Assembly: GCA_038373865.1 (NCBI GenBank)
Contig: JAXGGA010001178.1
Coordinates: 102,003-166,002, forward strand
DNA from: Uloborus plumipes
Lineage: Eukaryota; Arthropoda; Arachnida; Araneae; Uloboridae
Length of the DNA: 64,000 bases
Reading direction: 5' to 3'
The position numbers were made by a program, and so were the translations under genes. Positions 13,741-27,584 of this stretch are shown here, one piece after another. The notes under the pieces are model-generated. The model did not search any database. It saw only the letters and a program-made list of their open reading frames with translations, and was not told the DNA's origin. Position 1 is the stretch's first letter. Each line of letters begins with the position of its first letter.

Positions 13741-15748
13741 GTGTTTAGTCTCATTTATTTCAATACAAGAAAAAAAAATATTATGTGATGCTTATATACT
13801 GGTTTGCTTTTGCTGTCTACTTCAATAATGAATATTTAAAGTTAAAAAACAAGTCTGAGTTGTGAAATTTTAATTATGATTGACTATATCATTTTTAGGC
13901 CACTCAGCACCAATTATATGAGTTGACTTGGTAAGAAACTACATTAGGGTCGTCATATTGATTTTAAAACAATAGGTATTACGTTTTTCCAAAATTTTGA
14001 GCTGTTTCACTGTCGTTGCAGGAGTGCGATATATTCTTCAGGATTCTTTCTTTCCAGTAGGTGGAAAACTATTATGCATAATATTTGCGCCTGAAAATTA
14101 TTATGAGTTGACTTCTCCCAAAGGAAATTCCAGCAATAGTTTCACATTGCAAGCTTTCTCTAGGAATAAATATGGTTTGAGAACAGGAGTATTAAAACCA
14201 TTTTTAAAACTCTACAGGGATCACAAAAAACGCATTGAGCTGTTCTTCGAAGATTGACGATTTCTGACAGCAGTTTTCACCCTGGATTTAGCTAAGATGT
14301 GTTCCGAATCACTTTGTAGCGGGAGTATATTCACCAAACAATATACAGTATGAAATTAAAAGTTCTGAAAATTCATAACTTAAGCTGTTTTTGATACTAA
14401 ATGCATCATTTGAACTATTTTAAAAACCCACTCAGCAGCATCCTTGTCTAGGTTTGTAAACTATCAAACCTTTAACTAATATCCTAAACAGAATATAACA
14501 TACCAAAGTAAATAAAAATTGTTACTGGTTTTCCTTGCTTGGTTCACTTGTAATTTCAGGTAAGTTATAAAATTGTTTTGTTTTATTGAAGATTTTTTTT
14601 TGAATTATTTTTCATATCATTGACAAATGATAATCTTTTGCAATACTTATGAAATATGGTAGAGTAAATTTTCCCTGCTACATTTTTTTAGTTTATTTCA
14701 TTTTTTTCATTTATACATTTATTTTATTACTCATTTATTTATTTTGCCTATTTTGTTCGTTTTATCTCACAATGCCAGCAATTCATTTTCAGTTACAGTA
14801 ATAATTTCGTTCACATTCAACATCACTTTTGCAAAAATTAACAGCAAAACATTTCTTTTTATTTTTAGGATTTCTACATTTGTCTTCAACTTATTGTGCT
14901 TCACGTACATCTATCTAAAATTTCAAAACTTTTTTTTTTTTTACTACTCATGCCTGTGTTTTTTAATTCAAGCTTAAGTACACCAACCAGTTTTTCCCCT
15001 TTGTGCGCGCGCTTGTGTGTGTAGATGGTTTATAACTACCATTAAGATTTTTTGATAAAGTAATGCTCTTTTCACCATCAAGTATTCGTTTTCTTGAATT
15101 AAATATGAATCCATATTCATTATTCCCATACATTAATATATAATTTTTCATTAACGTTGGAATTCTAAATGAAGAACAAAGTTTATTATACCGTCGCTAT
15201 GGAACCTTCTAACAACTAATTCACAAAAAAAAAAAAAACTGCTTCTGTATGTTTTACTGCAAACATTTGGATTCCTCAAATTATTTACGGTAGCCTAAAT
15301 GCTATTCAAACGATTTTTATCGTGATTTTTGTTCGAATTGAGTCCAGCATTTAATTTGGAGACATACATTTTGTTGAGTATTAATTGAATGTAGATATTT
15401 TTTTGAATCAAATATGTTTTATCAGTGACATCCACTGGTGAACATGCGATGATTCTAGAGGAGGCCAATGTAACCAAGCTTAGATATTCTCTACCCCCAC
15501 CCCCACCTATTTTTGAAAGCTGAAGTCCTTAGGAGGGAGAGCAACAGCGCCAGATTTTCAATTTTTCAGAGGTGGAGTAAAAATTTTAAATTTCCACCCT
15601 ATTCATCTTCCGTCAAGTCTTTTACAATATTAGTATAGTACTAAGAGGGGCGCATCGAACGTTAATTTTGGGTGGGTAGAAAATCTCAATTTGCCTGACG
15701 GAACTTCAAACTTTGAGTAATGATAAAATACTGGAGTGCAAAGATAAG
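13741..15748. other. Intergenic, one doubtful exon
   Basis: Holds one doubtful exon (13997-14257). Otherwise AT-rich, with T-runs near 14931-14942 and an A-run near 15226-15237. No transposon ends were found. Confidence 0.4.
13997..14257 (+). other. Possible coding exon, unrecognised
   Basis: An 86-codon open frame closing with TGA. A 'gttgcag' acceptor-like site ends at about 14020, and from there about 78 codons of mixed composition follow, ending in a charged stretch (KKRIELFFED). I recognise no domain. It could be the last exon of an unseen gene or a chance frame; no upstream exon could be paired with it. Confidence 0.13.
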
Positions 15749-15750
15749 TA

Positions 15751-16279
15751 GGGGAATGAGGGGCAAAGTGAAATAGCGGGGCAAAGTGAAATGGTAAAAT
15801 ATTTTACAATTTGCAGCGCCACCTATTTAGCAATGTTTTTACTAAGATCCTAGACATATTGTTGATTCCTGTCAAAAAATAAGTAGGTCCGAAGATCAAC
15901 GAAAAAAATTATACAAAGCATTTTCAAAAAGGATACCTTTATTATAATATTTTCGTGATTTTCCAAAAATATTTCTAATTATTTTTTTCGTTTATTTACG
16001 CATTCATTTGATGAAAATTACTGTTAATCATCGAACAATAAAATTTTGCAGCACAAAAATATTCTGTTTTTCACTTTGCCCTATGATTTTTTTTTTTTTT
16101 TTTTAATTTGAAAATACGAAATAACTGCCAAGGATGAAAAATAATATTTCAACAAAAGTTGTTTTACAAAATACATTATTCCTTTGTTTATGTACAATAA
16201 TTTTTAGAACAAACCTCCCATTTGTTCATTTTGAAGCAGGTGAGTAAACTTAACTATTTCACTTTGCCCCACATTCCCC
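15751..16279 (+). mobile_element. TA-flanked MITE with GGGG ends, copy A (529 bp)
   Basis: The left end GGGGAATGAGGGGCAAAGTG and the right end are inverted copies that continue into 'AAATAG', with TA outside both. The motif GGGGCAAAGTGAAAT occurs a second time just inside the left end, and an inverted 'TTTTTCACTTTGCCC' lies near 16070. The interior has no coding capacity. Copy B lies inverted at 30095-30672, and fragments at 33937, 43017 and 63636. Confidence 0.82.
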
Positions 16280-16281
16280 TA

Positions 16282-17926
16282 CATCAAATGTTAAAGGGTA
16301 TTCTGGTATTTAAAAAATGCTACATTACAATTATGTCTCGAAATTTGCCGACTCGTCAGAGAAAATTTGCTGAGCAATAATTATTTTTTGGAAAGTCGCA
16401 GTGACCTCCCGTGACCTCCCACCGTTGCTCTCCGAATAACGAAACTTTTTTTTATTAAAACAATTATAATAAGCTTTAATCTCAGTTTCTGCTTGCAGCC
16501 CTAGATTTGGTTACCGTCTTAGATAATAGTTTCTAAAGGGAAACAGGAATGTGAACAGGCTGATATTTTTCTAATTCTGTCTTCATAATCCAACAATTTT
16601 TAACTTATTTTTAAGATTTCAATTTATTTTCGTAAGAATGCTGCGTATATCTGAGTCACTTAAACTTTTTTAGAATGAAGCTAGCATTATACAAAAACTC
16701 GGACGTTCAAAGTCAAGATGAGGAGAGTAAATTGCTTATGAGTCAAAGCAATCAAATTCGTCCACTAAAATGAGCTTCGACACTCCCAAATCACGTCTTC
16801 TTCTTCCGACCTCCTGCGTATTGTATTTATCCTGCTTTCCGCTATAATTCCTTAATACAATAGAGGAGAAAGAAATACAGAAGCAATGACTGAGGCAGAA
16901 AATTTGGGCACTCTACACAGAAGGAAAAGGACGTATAACCTAAACTTTGTGTCGCATAAACGAATATCTTATCATTACAGTGGCTGCAAATGAATTGAAA
17001 CTAAAATGAAAAGGTCGGTAAGAGAAAGATGTATAATCGGTGCTTTGTATTTGGTTGCTTACCAAAGTAGACATAAAAAATAGCAACGTTGCTCTTAAAG
17101 TTCGAAAGCCTAATGATTATTTTTTTCTTTTTCCCTTTGTCTTTTTTCATTTCAAGAATATGAAATAAAAATATTGTATTTTAATTACACTAGAATTTAC
17201 TGTTAATACTTGATGGTCAAATAAGTGTGATATGTATAAGCAATGCTTTGCAGTTAATTGTTTATCTCATTATATAAAAATTAATCAAGTTTGTATTAAT
17301 GTTCAAAAGATTAATAATCTTCATTTCAGAAACATACAGGAAAAAAATTTGTGCTTTAAGTTAGTTGGTTCACTTCTCTTTTATATTAAATAGCCTTTAT
17401 ATATCAAACTTAGCATTTATATTGATTTTTATTTTATTTTTTAATTACATAAAACTACGGAAAAAAATACAAATACCAAGAAAGGTAATACCAATAAAAG
17501 TTGAATTTTTTACTACATTCACTCAAATACACTATACAGAGCACAGAACATTAAAATGTAGTTCATTATTCTTTCTAATTAAGTAAAAAATATAAACCCA
17601 CCTAGAATGAAAGACAAACTTTAATAAATTCATTCGTAATAGTAAAACAATTTATAAAAGAATCAATTGCTTCATTACGAAAAAAAAAATGTTAAGCAGA
17701 TATCTTTCAAGCATTACATTCTATTTTCTCAATTAACTGACTAATTGAAAGAACTCTCAATGGAGTTAACTCAGTGAATAACAAATTTGTTCTGTAATGA
17801 GGAAGCGGCCTGTTTTGTTAGCAGCGCTAAAAATACATTTTCCGCGTCGACTTTAATGTCGGAAATGCATTCGTCAGAGGAAAAAAACATCACTTATTCA
17901 AAGATCTCTTTTCAGCGTTTGTGGAG
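16282..17926. other. Intergenic, nothing recognised
   Basis: AT-rich DNA with a short direct duplication 'gtgacctccc' near 16400-16420. No gene or mobile element recognised. Confidence 0.45.
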
Positions 17927-17934
17927 TCAAGAAT

Positions 17935-18794
17935 CGCAGAAATGTAATTAAAATCAGTTGCATCCTACTTTTATTAGAATTAAAAGAAGTTCTTTAGCAC
18001 TGTACAGCTCGCATTTTTAATTGTTGAATTTTTAATATAACCGATTTAGTTCTCCAAGGTTGTTAGATTGCATTTTCTTGAAATGGACGAATAATTGCGA
18101 TCGTTTAGTTGTTGTAATGAGATGCATTAACAGTTTTGCTTTGTATGTAGTTTTTAAAGCAGAACTTCGCTAAGCCAGCCCTCGTTACTACAGATCCTCC
18201 TCTAACCTGAACTTCTAAAAATTTTCGCAGATATGTAATTAAAATTAGTTGCATCCTATTTTTATTAGAATTAAAAGCTCTTTAGTACTGTACATCATTT
18301 TAATTTGTGAACTTTTTACATAACGATTAAATTCGTCAAGATTATTAGATTACATTCTCTTGAAATGTACGAATAATTGCGATCGTTTAGTTATTGTAAT
18401 GAGATGCATTAATATTTTTGTTCTAGTAGTGCTTAAAGCGAAACTTTGCTCAGCCAGCCCTCGTTAATACAGATCCTCCTATAACCTGAACTTCTAACAA
18501 TTCTCGCAGATATGTCATTAAAATTAGTTGTGCATTCTACTTTTATTAGATTCAAAAGCTCTTTAGAACTGTACAGCATTCTTAATTGCTGAACTTTTTA
18601 CATAATGATCAAAGTCATCAAGATTGTTAGATTGCATTCTCTTGAAATTTAAGAATAATTACGATCGTTCAGTTGAGTTGTATAATGAAATGCATTAACA
18701 TTTTTGCCCTATATGTCGTGTTTAAAGTAAAACCTCGTTAAGCTAGCCCTCGATACTATGGATCAACGTGTAGCCTGAAGTTCTAAAAGTTTTC
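17935..18794 (+). repeat. Tandem repeat, three units of about 285 bp
   Basis: Units begin with 'cgcaga.atgt.attaaaat' at about 17935, 18226 and 18505, and the third ends near 18794 (lengths about 291, 279 and 290). Each unit contains 'cttttattag', 'cgatcgtt' (or 'gcgatcgttta'), 'atgcattaa' and 'agcc(a)gccctcg'. The units differ by substitutions and small indels. No reading frame is kept across units, so this looks like a short satellite-like array, not a coding repeat. Confidence 0.85.
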
Positions 18795-18795
18795 T

Positions 18796-21700
18796 CAGAA
18801 ATTTTTACTTTATCATATGTATGAAAGGAAATATGGATATTTTCTACAGATTCCATGAAAACATCATCTGTAACTGACCATTTGATTCCTCATGACACCG
18901 CAGATAAAGAGGATCATAATAATGTGTCAATTATAGATAATCTGATATAAACGAGTCCTCATGAACAGGTGACGCATCAAGTGTTTTCTTTGGCCCTGAG
19001 GATTTCAGGGGATATCCAAAACCGGAGAGAGAAGAGAAAGACCAATGTGAAGAAAAGGTGTAAAAAAAGGGAAAAGTAATCATTGCAACTGAACCTTGAA
19101 AAACAAGTTTTAGATGTGAAAACACACACACCCAGAAACTAGAAAAATACAAAAATAATCACAACTGTAATGCAAAACTACACATGACACATATAATGAA
19201 AAAAAGAAACTAAATGGCCTGATATTTTATATGTGACAATTTACCAATTTTCAGCAGTGCATCTTATATAGTGCGCATAAAAATGCTATTTTTTTATTCA
19301 GTGTTTTTAAGTTCATTGCATTTTCTGCATAAAATTTCCGTAAATGTCTAACAGCAGCTATTAATTTTACTTGGTGTGTGTGTGATCCGATTATCTTCTT
19401 ATTCATACACTGAATACTCCATTTCCATAAAACATGATTCTTACCTTATTTGTACGCTAGACCGTTAAGATTACACTGTAACACTGACGTAAATGCAACG
19501 ATTTTTACTATTTTTATTTTCACTTAATGATCAAATATCCTGGATTGATAAAAGTTGCATGATAGCAAATTTCTCACTGATGTAAAAAGATGCTTAGCCA
19601 TGTTATTAGCAGATATTAGACACATTAGCTGCCTGTTATTTACACCAGGAACGTTTCCGTTTTTTTAATGCGTTTAAGTAAAACAAATCAAGTGAAATTG
19701 GTGCTGTCTGATGTAAGTCATTAAGATCAAGTTTCTAAATCTAGCAGTTATATTATAAAGCTATTGTCTTACAAGAACCTACCAGAATCCATAATTCAAC
19801 ACAATGAAATTTAATACATACACGTAGGCAGTAAATAAACATGAATGTCCATAACCTTGACTAACCACTAATTAGTAAGGTCAACACAATTGCATTAACC
19901 AATAAGGTTGAGTTCAATATAAATTTTATCACCATAATGAAGACAATATTGCAACAGTGAGATTATTTGTTCTTTTTAATTTTTAAAATTGTTTTTTCTC
20001 GTTAAATGTTAGGTAATAACGACATGTGCGCATGCTTGAATTTTATCATTCAATTAAAATTGGAACTTCATTCGGCAAATAGTGAATTTTCCCCGTCCCA
20101 AAAATTTTAGTTCAGGGCGCCCCTGATCCCCTTATAAAGAATAAAAATTATTGACCAATTAGACTATAAGGCTCTGGCTGAGAGAAACAAGAACGAAAGG
20201 AACTCTACTCCTTATATTTTATCAGCTTAGAAATGTAGATGGCCTTTTACCACAAATCCTGCTTTTAGACCTTCCCTCTTATTTAAGATTAGCCATTAGC
20301 AGCGTCATCCGATTAGCGAAATGTTTTAAAGTGGGGATGCCGTATTCCTGTGACTAACAAATGCATTGAAAGGGAAGAAGGAGGGTTGAATGGAGTGCAC
20401 ATACGTTACTAATTTCGCATTAAGTGATCACACCTGTTTAAGTTCGACATGTGTCAAATCTTCTTAGTGAATTTAAGTATAAAAATGTGCCTGTAGAAGA
20501 GAAAAAAAAATAGTTCATTATATTTTTTTGATTCCACAGAACGTACTTTTTCTTTCTCCCATCATTCACTTAATTTAATATCTCTCAAACGACCGACTTT
20601 TTCTAAATTGCTTCAATTTTATACCACGAAACTGCCAAAAAAATTGCTAATTTCAAGGTAAATAACGCTCACACAGCAAATGTGTAAGTAAAATTGTACA
20701 TACGTATTTTGTAAAACATTAGGAACCCTTTTTCAGTGCAATGAAATTGAGTTGTGCACGAAAAAAAAAATTGAATACTTGTACACATATCTATCAACAT
20801 CAAGCACTGATCAAGATGGGTGGCTCATGATTAGTCAACTATACCCCTTGAAACTGCCAAAGTTTGGGGCAATAATATTTTGAACCATTAACCCCAGAGC
20901 CCATTTTGATCTGAAAACTGAATTATTAACACGGACACTTTTTGACAACGACGCTCTTGAAAACCAAAAGCCGCATTCGCTCTTGTCAATCATGTAGTAG
21001 TACACCTATATGTCAAAAAATTACATATTATTATTAATTGATATTCCTTTTAATAACATGTATCTGAATGAGAAGGTATACTTTGCTATTTCTGCTTTTA
21101 AACATCCATAACTCCTTTTTAAGCATCCTAAATATTTCTCTCTCAGGAAAATTTTCCGTAAAATTTCTATGCTGGAGAAAAATTAGTTCAGTATAATAAG
21201 CGAGATTTAATGATAAAAATTTTTAAAAAATAGCAATCATAAAGAAAAATCTCGACCTTAGTTGGGCACAAATGAAATTTGCATTCTCTTTTAAAATTGT
21301 CCCTCTCATCTCAGAAAAGCAAAATCCAGAAATCCCCCCCCCCCCCCTCACACTCAGTACAGTTGTCAAAATTCATTTTCAAAGAGTCAGATTTATCTCC
21401 AGCTGGAATTATCCGGTACAGAAATTCTGTGACACTTATGCTGCCATCTACCGGTGATTATGAAAACTGTTCTTTTTACAGGATAGTAATTTAAATATTT
21501 TGCTCGAATTTTACGTGGAGAGAAAACAAAACATCCATATGTTTATCTCCAAAGATTTCATTTCTTTTCTCTGGAAAACTAATTCCAAAAGCATTTTTTT
21601 AATGCACAGTTGAATATAAAATTGAAATCAATAGATAAAATGTAAATTAGTGTGTAAAGCTCAAAATTAAAATATTGTGCACAACATGTATCCTGTGTAG

Positions 21701-22381
21701 TTAATATTTTTAATTAGAATATTTGTATTTTTTTTAACAAAATAATACTGTCGGTTTCTAAAACTTCATATAGGTTTTGGAATATTTTATTTTAATTTAT
21801 TATATTTACGTACGAACTTATATATTTATTTATTTACTATTATTATTACTATTATTATTATTTTGATTTTGATTTTCTTTTACTTTTTTCAAATTTTTGT
21901 ACTCTATAGTTGACAACTGCAAGTTTCTAAAAGTTGCAGTCTTAAAAATTTTTCAAACTATTTTTTTACGATTTTGTATTGATGAAAATAACACTAATAA
22001 TGAAATAATTGGAATTCTGCAAAACATCATTAAAAATAAAATAGTAACAAAAAATTAATCATTTATGCAGTAAGAAATGTAAACAGTTGAAATAAGCAAA
22101 ACTGACTGTTGACAAGTTGTTGAATTAAAATAAACATTAATTTTTAGGCACAAGAAAAACGTGTTCTAAACTAAATCTTTTTGGTAGGAGGGATTAAGTT
22201 GGATGTAATTTAAAGAAGAATGATTCACAATCACTACATTACGTTTGAAGTTAAATATATTCCAAAAGCTCACAGAAAGCAAAGTGCACAAATCCCCAAA
22301 TGCAAAGAGCTGAAATGAGCTATCTAACGCTGAAAAAATTGCCTAAAATATAAGAGGGAGAAGGAAAAAGAAGGACAAAGG
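18796..22381. other. Intergenic, nothing recognised
   Basis: I see no gene, RNA or mobile-element ends. It contains a C-run at 21337-21350 and a TATT/ATT-rich patch at about 21820-21865. Confidence 0.45.
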
Positions 22382-22385
22382 TAAT

Positions 22386-25268
22386 GGGTCATTCCACGTC
22401 AAGTGATCCAAAATCAGAGAAAAATTTTACCTTACATTTTTGTATTTCTTTCACATTTGGCTCATCAATTGTACCCCTTGAGGTAATCAAAAGTCTCAAT
22501 TTTTGGATTTTTATCTCTATTATTTTTTCATTTATGAGAATTTGAACTTTGGAAAAACCCTCGTTTTTCCATGGATAAGGGTACATAAAAGGGACCATAA
22601 CTCGGCACCAAATATAGATAGAACGATTTGGTAAATGGCATTTTAAAGTACGTTAGTGGCCGCTTAATCTGATATGCAACATGACTAATTTGATAAAAAA
22701 TTTCTTTTTCAAAAAATGAAATTTAAATTTCAAATTTAAATTTCTCAAAAAACATATCATGAATTTTTTAAAAAAATTCTCAAAAATTTTTGTGTATTTT
22801 ATCTATGTTTGTACCAATTTTTAGATTGGGATCTCAATGGGATCATATTTTTTTGAATTTTTGAATAAAACTGTATAGGAAAAAAATGATATTTTTTAGA
22901 TTCTATTTATTTAAATATTAAGTTCTCTTGCTTGTGATGGTCTAAAAAGTAGAAAACAAACATGAATTTGTTTAAAGGGAGCTGGCATGAGCTTATAGAT
23001 TTGTCAGGTTCACCCCTTCCCCTTCCTCCCCCGCACAACCACTCTTTTTTTACTCAAAGCTGTTCAAAATGTTTTAAAAAAAACAAAAACTCTTTGATAC
23101 AAAATGAATAGTAAACTTATTTAAAGTGGGGAAATGGGTTTCCTTATAACTAGACGAAGTATCCCCCTCCCCACCCAAATATACCATTCACACTATACTA
23201 ATATGACGTCTAACCTGGGGATTGAGTTGAGGATTATTTTCACCCTAGGTATATATATTGTTTTTCAGACGAAGTGTTTCTTTTCGATCCGAACTTCAAA
23301 GTGTACTTCCATTCAATATCTGAAATTTAACTTTATGATTCATTTCATCTTCTACCCCAGCACCAATCTTCAATTTTGAAGGGAGGTAATAAATGGGTCG
23401 CCCCAATATCATAGCAAACAGCAAAATAGCACTGTTTCGCCTTGTTCTCGTCGTTTTTTCTATTCTTTTCGCACAAAACTGAAAATAAATCAAAATATGA
23501 AATATTAGATCATATGTCTGTGTCCCCATAGCTATCTTTCCACATTATCTAGTGTGCAGCTGTTATTTAATTTTTTTAATCGTTTGTGTTCTTTTTCATT
23601 TTGTTATAAAGGAAAGTAATGCAGCAAGATATATCTATCTATATATATATATTAAACAAACACTGCTTTTTTGAGCACAACCTCACATGTTGTTTAACTT
23701 CTTTACAGATTGCTCCCCCCCCCTCTTACCCTACCTTTCCACTCCAAACTTTTATTTTTTTTTATCATCCAGCCTAGCCCCATTTCAAAGCCTTAGTCTC
23801 TACTGATGTCTGGTAGTGTTTCAGTTTGTTCTGTTTGTTACTCTTTCCTATTAGCTCATGAGCTTTGTCCAATAAGATAAAGGAAAGGCAGTGATGGGGA
23901 CTGACATATAACGTGACACTTTAATTTCTTTTCAGTTTTGTGTAAAAATAATGGGAAAACATTATGAGAACAAGGGGAAACAGTGCTATTTTGCTGTTTG
24001 CTATGATCTTGGGGCGACCCATTTATTCCCTCCCTTCAAAATTGAAGATTGGTGCTGGGGGAGGGGATGAAATGAACCATAAGTTTAAATTCAGATTTTG
24101 AATGGAAGTACACTTTGTGAAGTTCGGATTGAAAACGAAACACTTCGTCTGAAAAACAATATATACCTAGGGGGAAAATAATCCTCAAATCAATCCCCAG
24201 GTGAGACGTCATATTAGTATAGATGGGTATATTTGGGTGGGGGAAGGGTTGTACTTGTTATAAGGAAGCCCATTTACCAACTTTAAACAAGTTTACTGTT
24301 CATTTTGTATCAAAGAAGCTTTTTTTTTAGCATTTTAAACAGTTTGGGGGGAAAATGGTTGGGTCAGGAAGGAAGGTAGGGGGAGCTGACCAATCTACAA
24401 GTTAATGCTAGCTCACTTACCTAGAGTAAAAATAATAGTCAATTCAATCCCCAGGTTAGACGTCATAATAGTACAGCGTTAATGGTATATTTGGGTGGAG
24501 GAGGGGGATACTTCGTCTAATTATAGGGAAACTCATTTACCAACTTTAAATAAGTTTACTATTCATTTTGTATCAAAGAGTTTTTTTTTTTTTAACATTT
24601 TGAACAGTTTTGAATTAATAAACTGCGGGGGAGGATGGGGGGAGGGGGGTGAACCTGACAAATCTATAAGCTCATGCTAGCTCACTTTAAACATATTCAT
24701 GTTTGTTCACTACTTGTTAGACCATCACAAGCAAGAGAACTTAGTATTTAAATAAATAGAATCTAAAAAATATCATTTTTTTCCTATACAGTTTTATTCA
24801 AAAATTCAAAAAAATATGATCCCATTGAGATCCCAATCTAAAAATTTGTACAAACATAGATGAAATACACAAAAATTTTTGAGAATTTTTTCAAAAAAAT
24901 TCATTATATGTTTTTCGAGAAATTTAAATTTGAAATTTAAATTTCATTTTTTGAAAAAGAAAATTTTTATCAAATTAGTCATGTTGCATATCAGATTAAG
25001 CGGCAACTAACGCACTTTAAAATGTCACTTACCAAATCGTTCTATCTATATTTGGTGCCGAGTTATGGTCCCTTTTATGTACCCTTATCCATGGAAAAAC
25101 GAGGGTTTTTCCAAAGTTCAAAGTCTCATAAATGAAAAAATAATAGAGATAAAAATCCAAAAATTGAGACTTTTGATTACCTCAAGGGGTACAATTGATG
25201 AGCCAAATGTGAAAGAAATTCAAAAATGTAAGGTAAAAAACGTTGGATCACTTGACATGGAATGACCC
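22386..25268 (-). mobile_element. Foldback element, copy 2 (2.88 kb), inverted
   Basis: Same family and nearly the same length (2883 against 2880 bp) as the element at 3299-6178, but in the opposite orientation: the duplicated segment is now in the right arm (about 24150-24650) and the loop sequence (about 23530-23890) is the reverse complement of that of copy 1. Ends are GGGTCATTCCACGTCAAGTG and its inverse, with TAAT outside both (22382-22385, 25269-25272). No transposase is encoded. Confidence 0.85.
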
Positions 25269-25272
25269 TAAT

Positions 25273-27228
25273 ACGACTTTTTTTTTTTTTTTTTTTCAAA
25301 CCAAAAAAAAAACAGACAATACTATTTCTTATCAGATACAAGAAAAAAAATATTATTCAACTTTCAGGAAATGAATTCGTCACGCGTCATAAGATGAAAC
25401 TGGATAAAATGAATTTCTTAGAAAATCCTAAAACCTTTGCAGCCTGTGTGGTTCTCATGAAATTATTGCAAATCATGTCATTCACTTTTGCATTTGTTTA
25501 TCAATTTTTATAATTACCATGAATTGATCCAACATTTATTGATTCTTTATTTCCTTGTGAGTGGAAAGGTCGGGCACATTTAAACATTTATTTATTTATT
25601 TTATTCATTTAGTTTATTTATTTATTTATGTATTTAATTCATTTCATTTTCTTTTAATTTTTTTATTCATTTGTTTACATTCTAATTTATTTGTTTTTCA
25701 AGAAATGTTGTTAATTTCTCAGAGTAAAAGTCTCTCCATGGTGAAAAAGATCTTCATCCCAAATATTTTTTTGAGATTCTAAAAATATGTATTTCTTTAA
25801 TTTATGTTATTTTTTGAAAATTTCCTTCATTGTTGACACGTACCCCTACAGACGTACATGAAAAAAAGCCAGGGGCAAGCCAGAATAAGATTAAAGACAC
25901 AGGACATTCGTAATAATATCTCAAAGATTACCTTTTGAATACGAAATGTGTACGTATATAGCAAATAATATTGAAAAGTTTATAACCTATATATTGTGTC
26001 GGTTTAAATTGTACAATAATGTGTTAATAAGATTTTTTTTATATGTTTAAATTCCTGCCGACTGTCAAATATAAAAGTGTCATAGCATGTTCTGATCACA
26101 GTCCAGTTGAAACAGTTGCACAACTACCCTATTCGTATTTTTGGATCCATGTTTGATTTTTCAGTATTTTTTCTTCCTTTTGCCTATGTAAGGTGACAGG
26201 AGTAGCCTAGAATGGTAGCATAAGTTGGTCTTCGCATCCAATCAGCTTAGGTCCAGTAGTTTACATTTTTATCAGGTGTCAAATTGGGAACTCGATCGTT
26301 TAAAAAACACCCATTAAATGTTGCAGTTCTTTCTGTGTTTTTATTTATATATTTATTATTCAACACCAACAATGACTTTTTTTTTCTTGTTCTAATGTTT
26401 ACCCGACTGCTATTAGTTAAGGAATAACAACTTTGTTCTCATTTTGAAATATTTACAGGATTACAAGTGATTCGGATTAAGCTCTGGGTTGTTTCGGATA
26501 GTTTTTAACATAAACCAAAAAGAGAGATAAACAAATTTTTCTGATCGCTTATAAATTTCTGAAATTTATAAGCAATAAATAGTAGTTTATTAGCACCAAA
26601 TACCTAAAAATACATCATATGTGACAAACAATGAAACTATTTAAGATAAATAAATAGAAAACAGCATTTTAACGTTTCGACAAAATTTATTAAAAATATA
26701 GAAAAAAGCAGGAAGACAAATTTTCTACTCATTTGTGAAAAGGAGAAAATTATACCACAAACCTCAAATATTTTATCGGAATTCTATGCCACCAAAGGTA
26801 CCTTTTCCACCCTACCCATGAACGAAAATAGAAAAAAAATTTTTTTTTTTGAATAATTTGCTAAAATTCTCAAAAAAAAAACTGCATTTTTTCCAAAGTT
26901 AAACGCAATTGCAGAAGATCAAGAAATTGACTAAAAAATTTTTAATTTTGTATGTGCACTTTGCTCTCCCAACGGCACCTTTTCGGCACTACACACATCA
27001 TCGAAATAAAAGAGAAATACTGTGGGACGAAAATTTTCATTTTCGTGCGCATTGTATAACCACTTTGCCTTGATACACTTCTATGTTAATTTTTTGTTGT
27101 TCCACAGAGTACCCGATCACATGTTTTCTCACTCTCCGCCACTTATTTCGAGACGTTGGTTGTTTCAAACACGAGTCTTAAGCGTATAACTTAGAGATCG
27201 AAAGTCTTAACTAGTTCACTATTTAAAA
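25273..27228. other. Intergenic, nothing recognised
   Basis: A T-run at 25278-25296 directly follows the foldback. A TTTA-rich patch lies at about 25585-25680. No gene was recognised. Confidence 0.45.
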
Positions 27229-27578
27229 ATCTGAATTGGAAAAGGAAGGGGGAAAAAGCAGTACGTAACCAATGCTGTTGCTAAAAAATATTGAAAAATT
27301 GCCCTTCTACAAGTCAAACAAGCAAAACTAGAAAACAAAAAGATCAAGGAAAAAACAGAAAAAAATTACTTTTGTCTTGTGTGTGTTGCTATCAACAAAT
27401 GTTAAATATCTGAATTGGAAAAGGAAGGGGGGAAAAGCGGTATATAACCAATGCTGTTGTTAAAAAATATTGAAAAATTACCCTTCTACAAGTCAAACAA
27501 GCAAAACTAGAAAAAAAGATCAAGGAAAAAACAGAAAAAATTACTTTTGTCTTGTGTGTGTTGCTATCAGCAAATGTT
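27229..27578 (+). repeat. Tandem duplication, two units of about 175 bp
   Basis: Unit 1 starts at about 27229 and unit 2 at about 27408, both with 'atctgaattggaaaaggaag' and both ending 'tgttgctatca.caaatgtt'. They are nearly identical apart from a few substitutions and a small deletion, so this duplication is recent. Confidence 0.9.
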
Positions 27579-27584
27579 CGGTCA

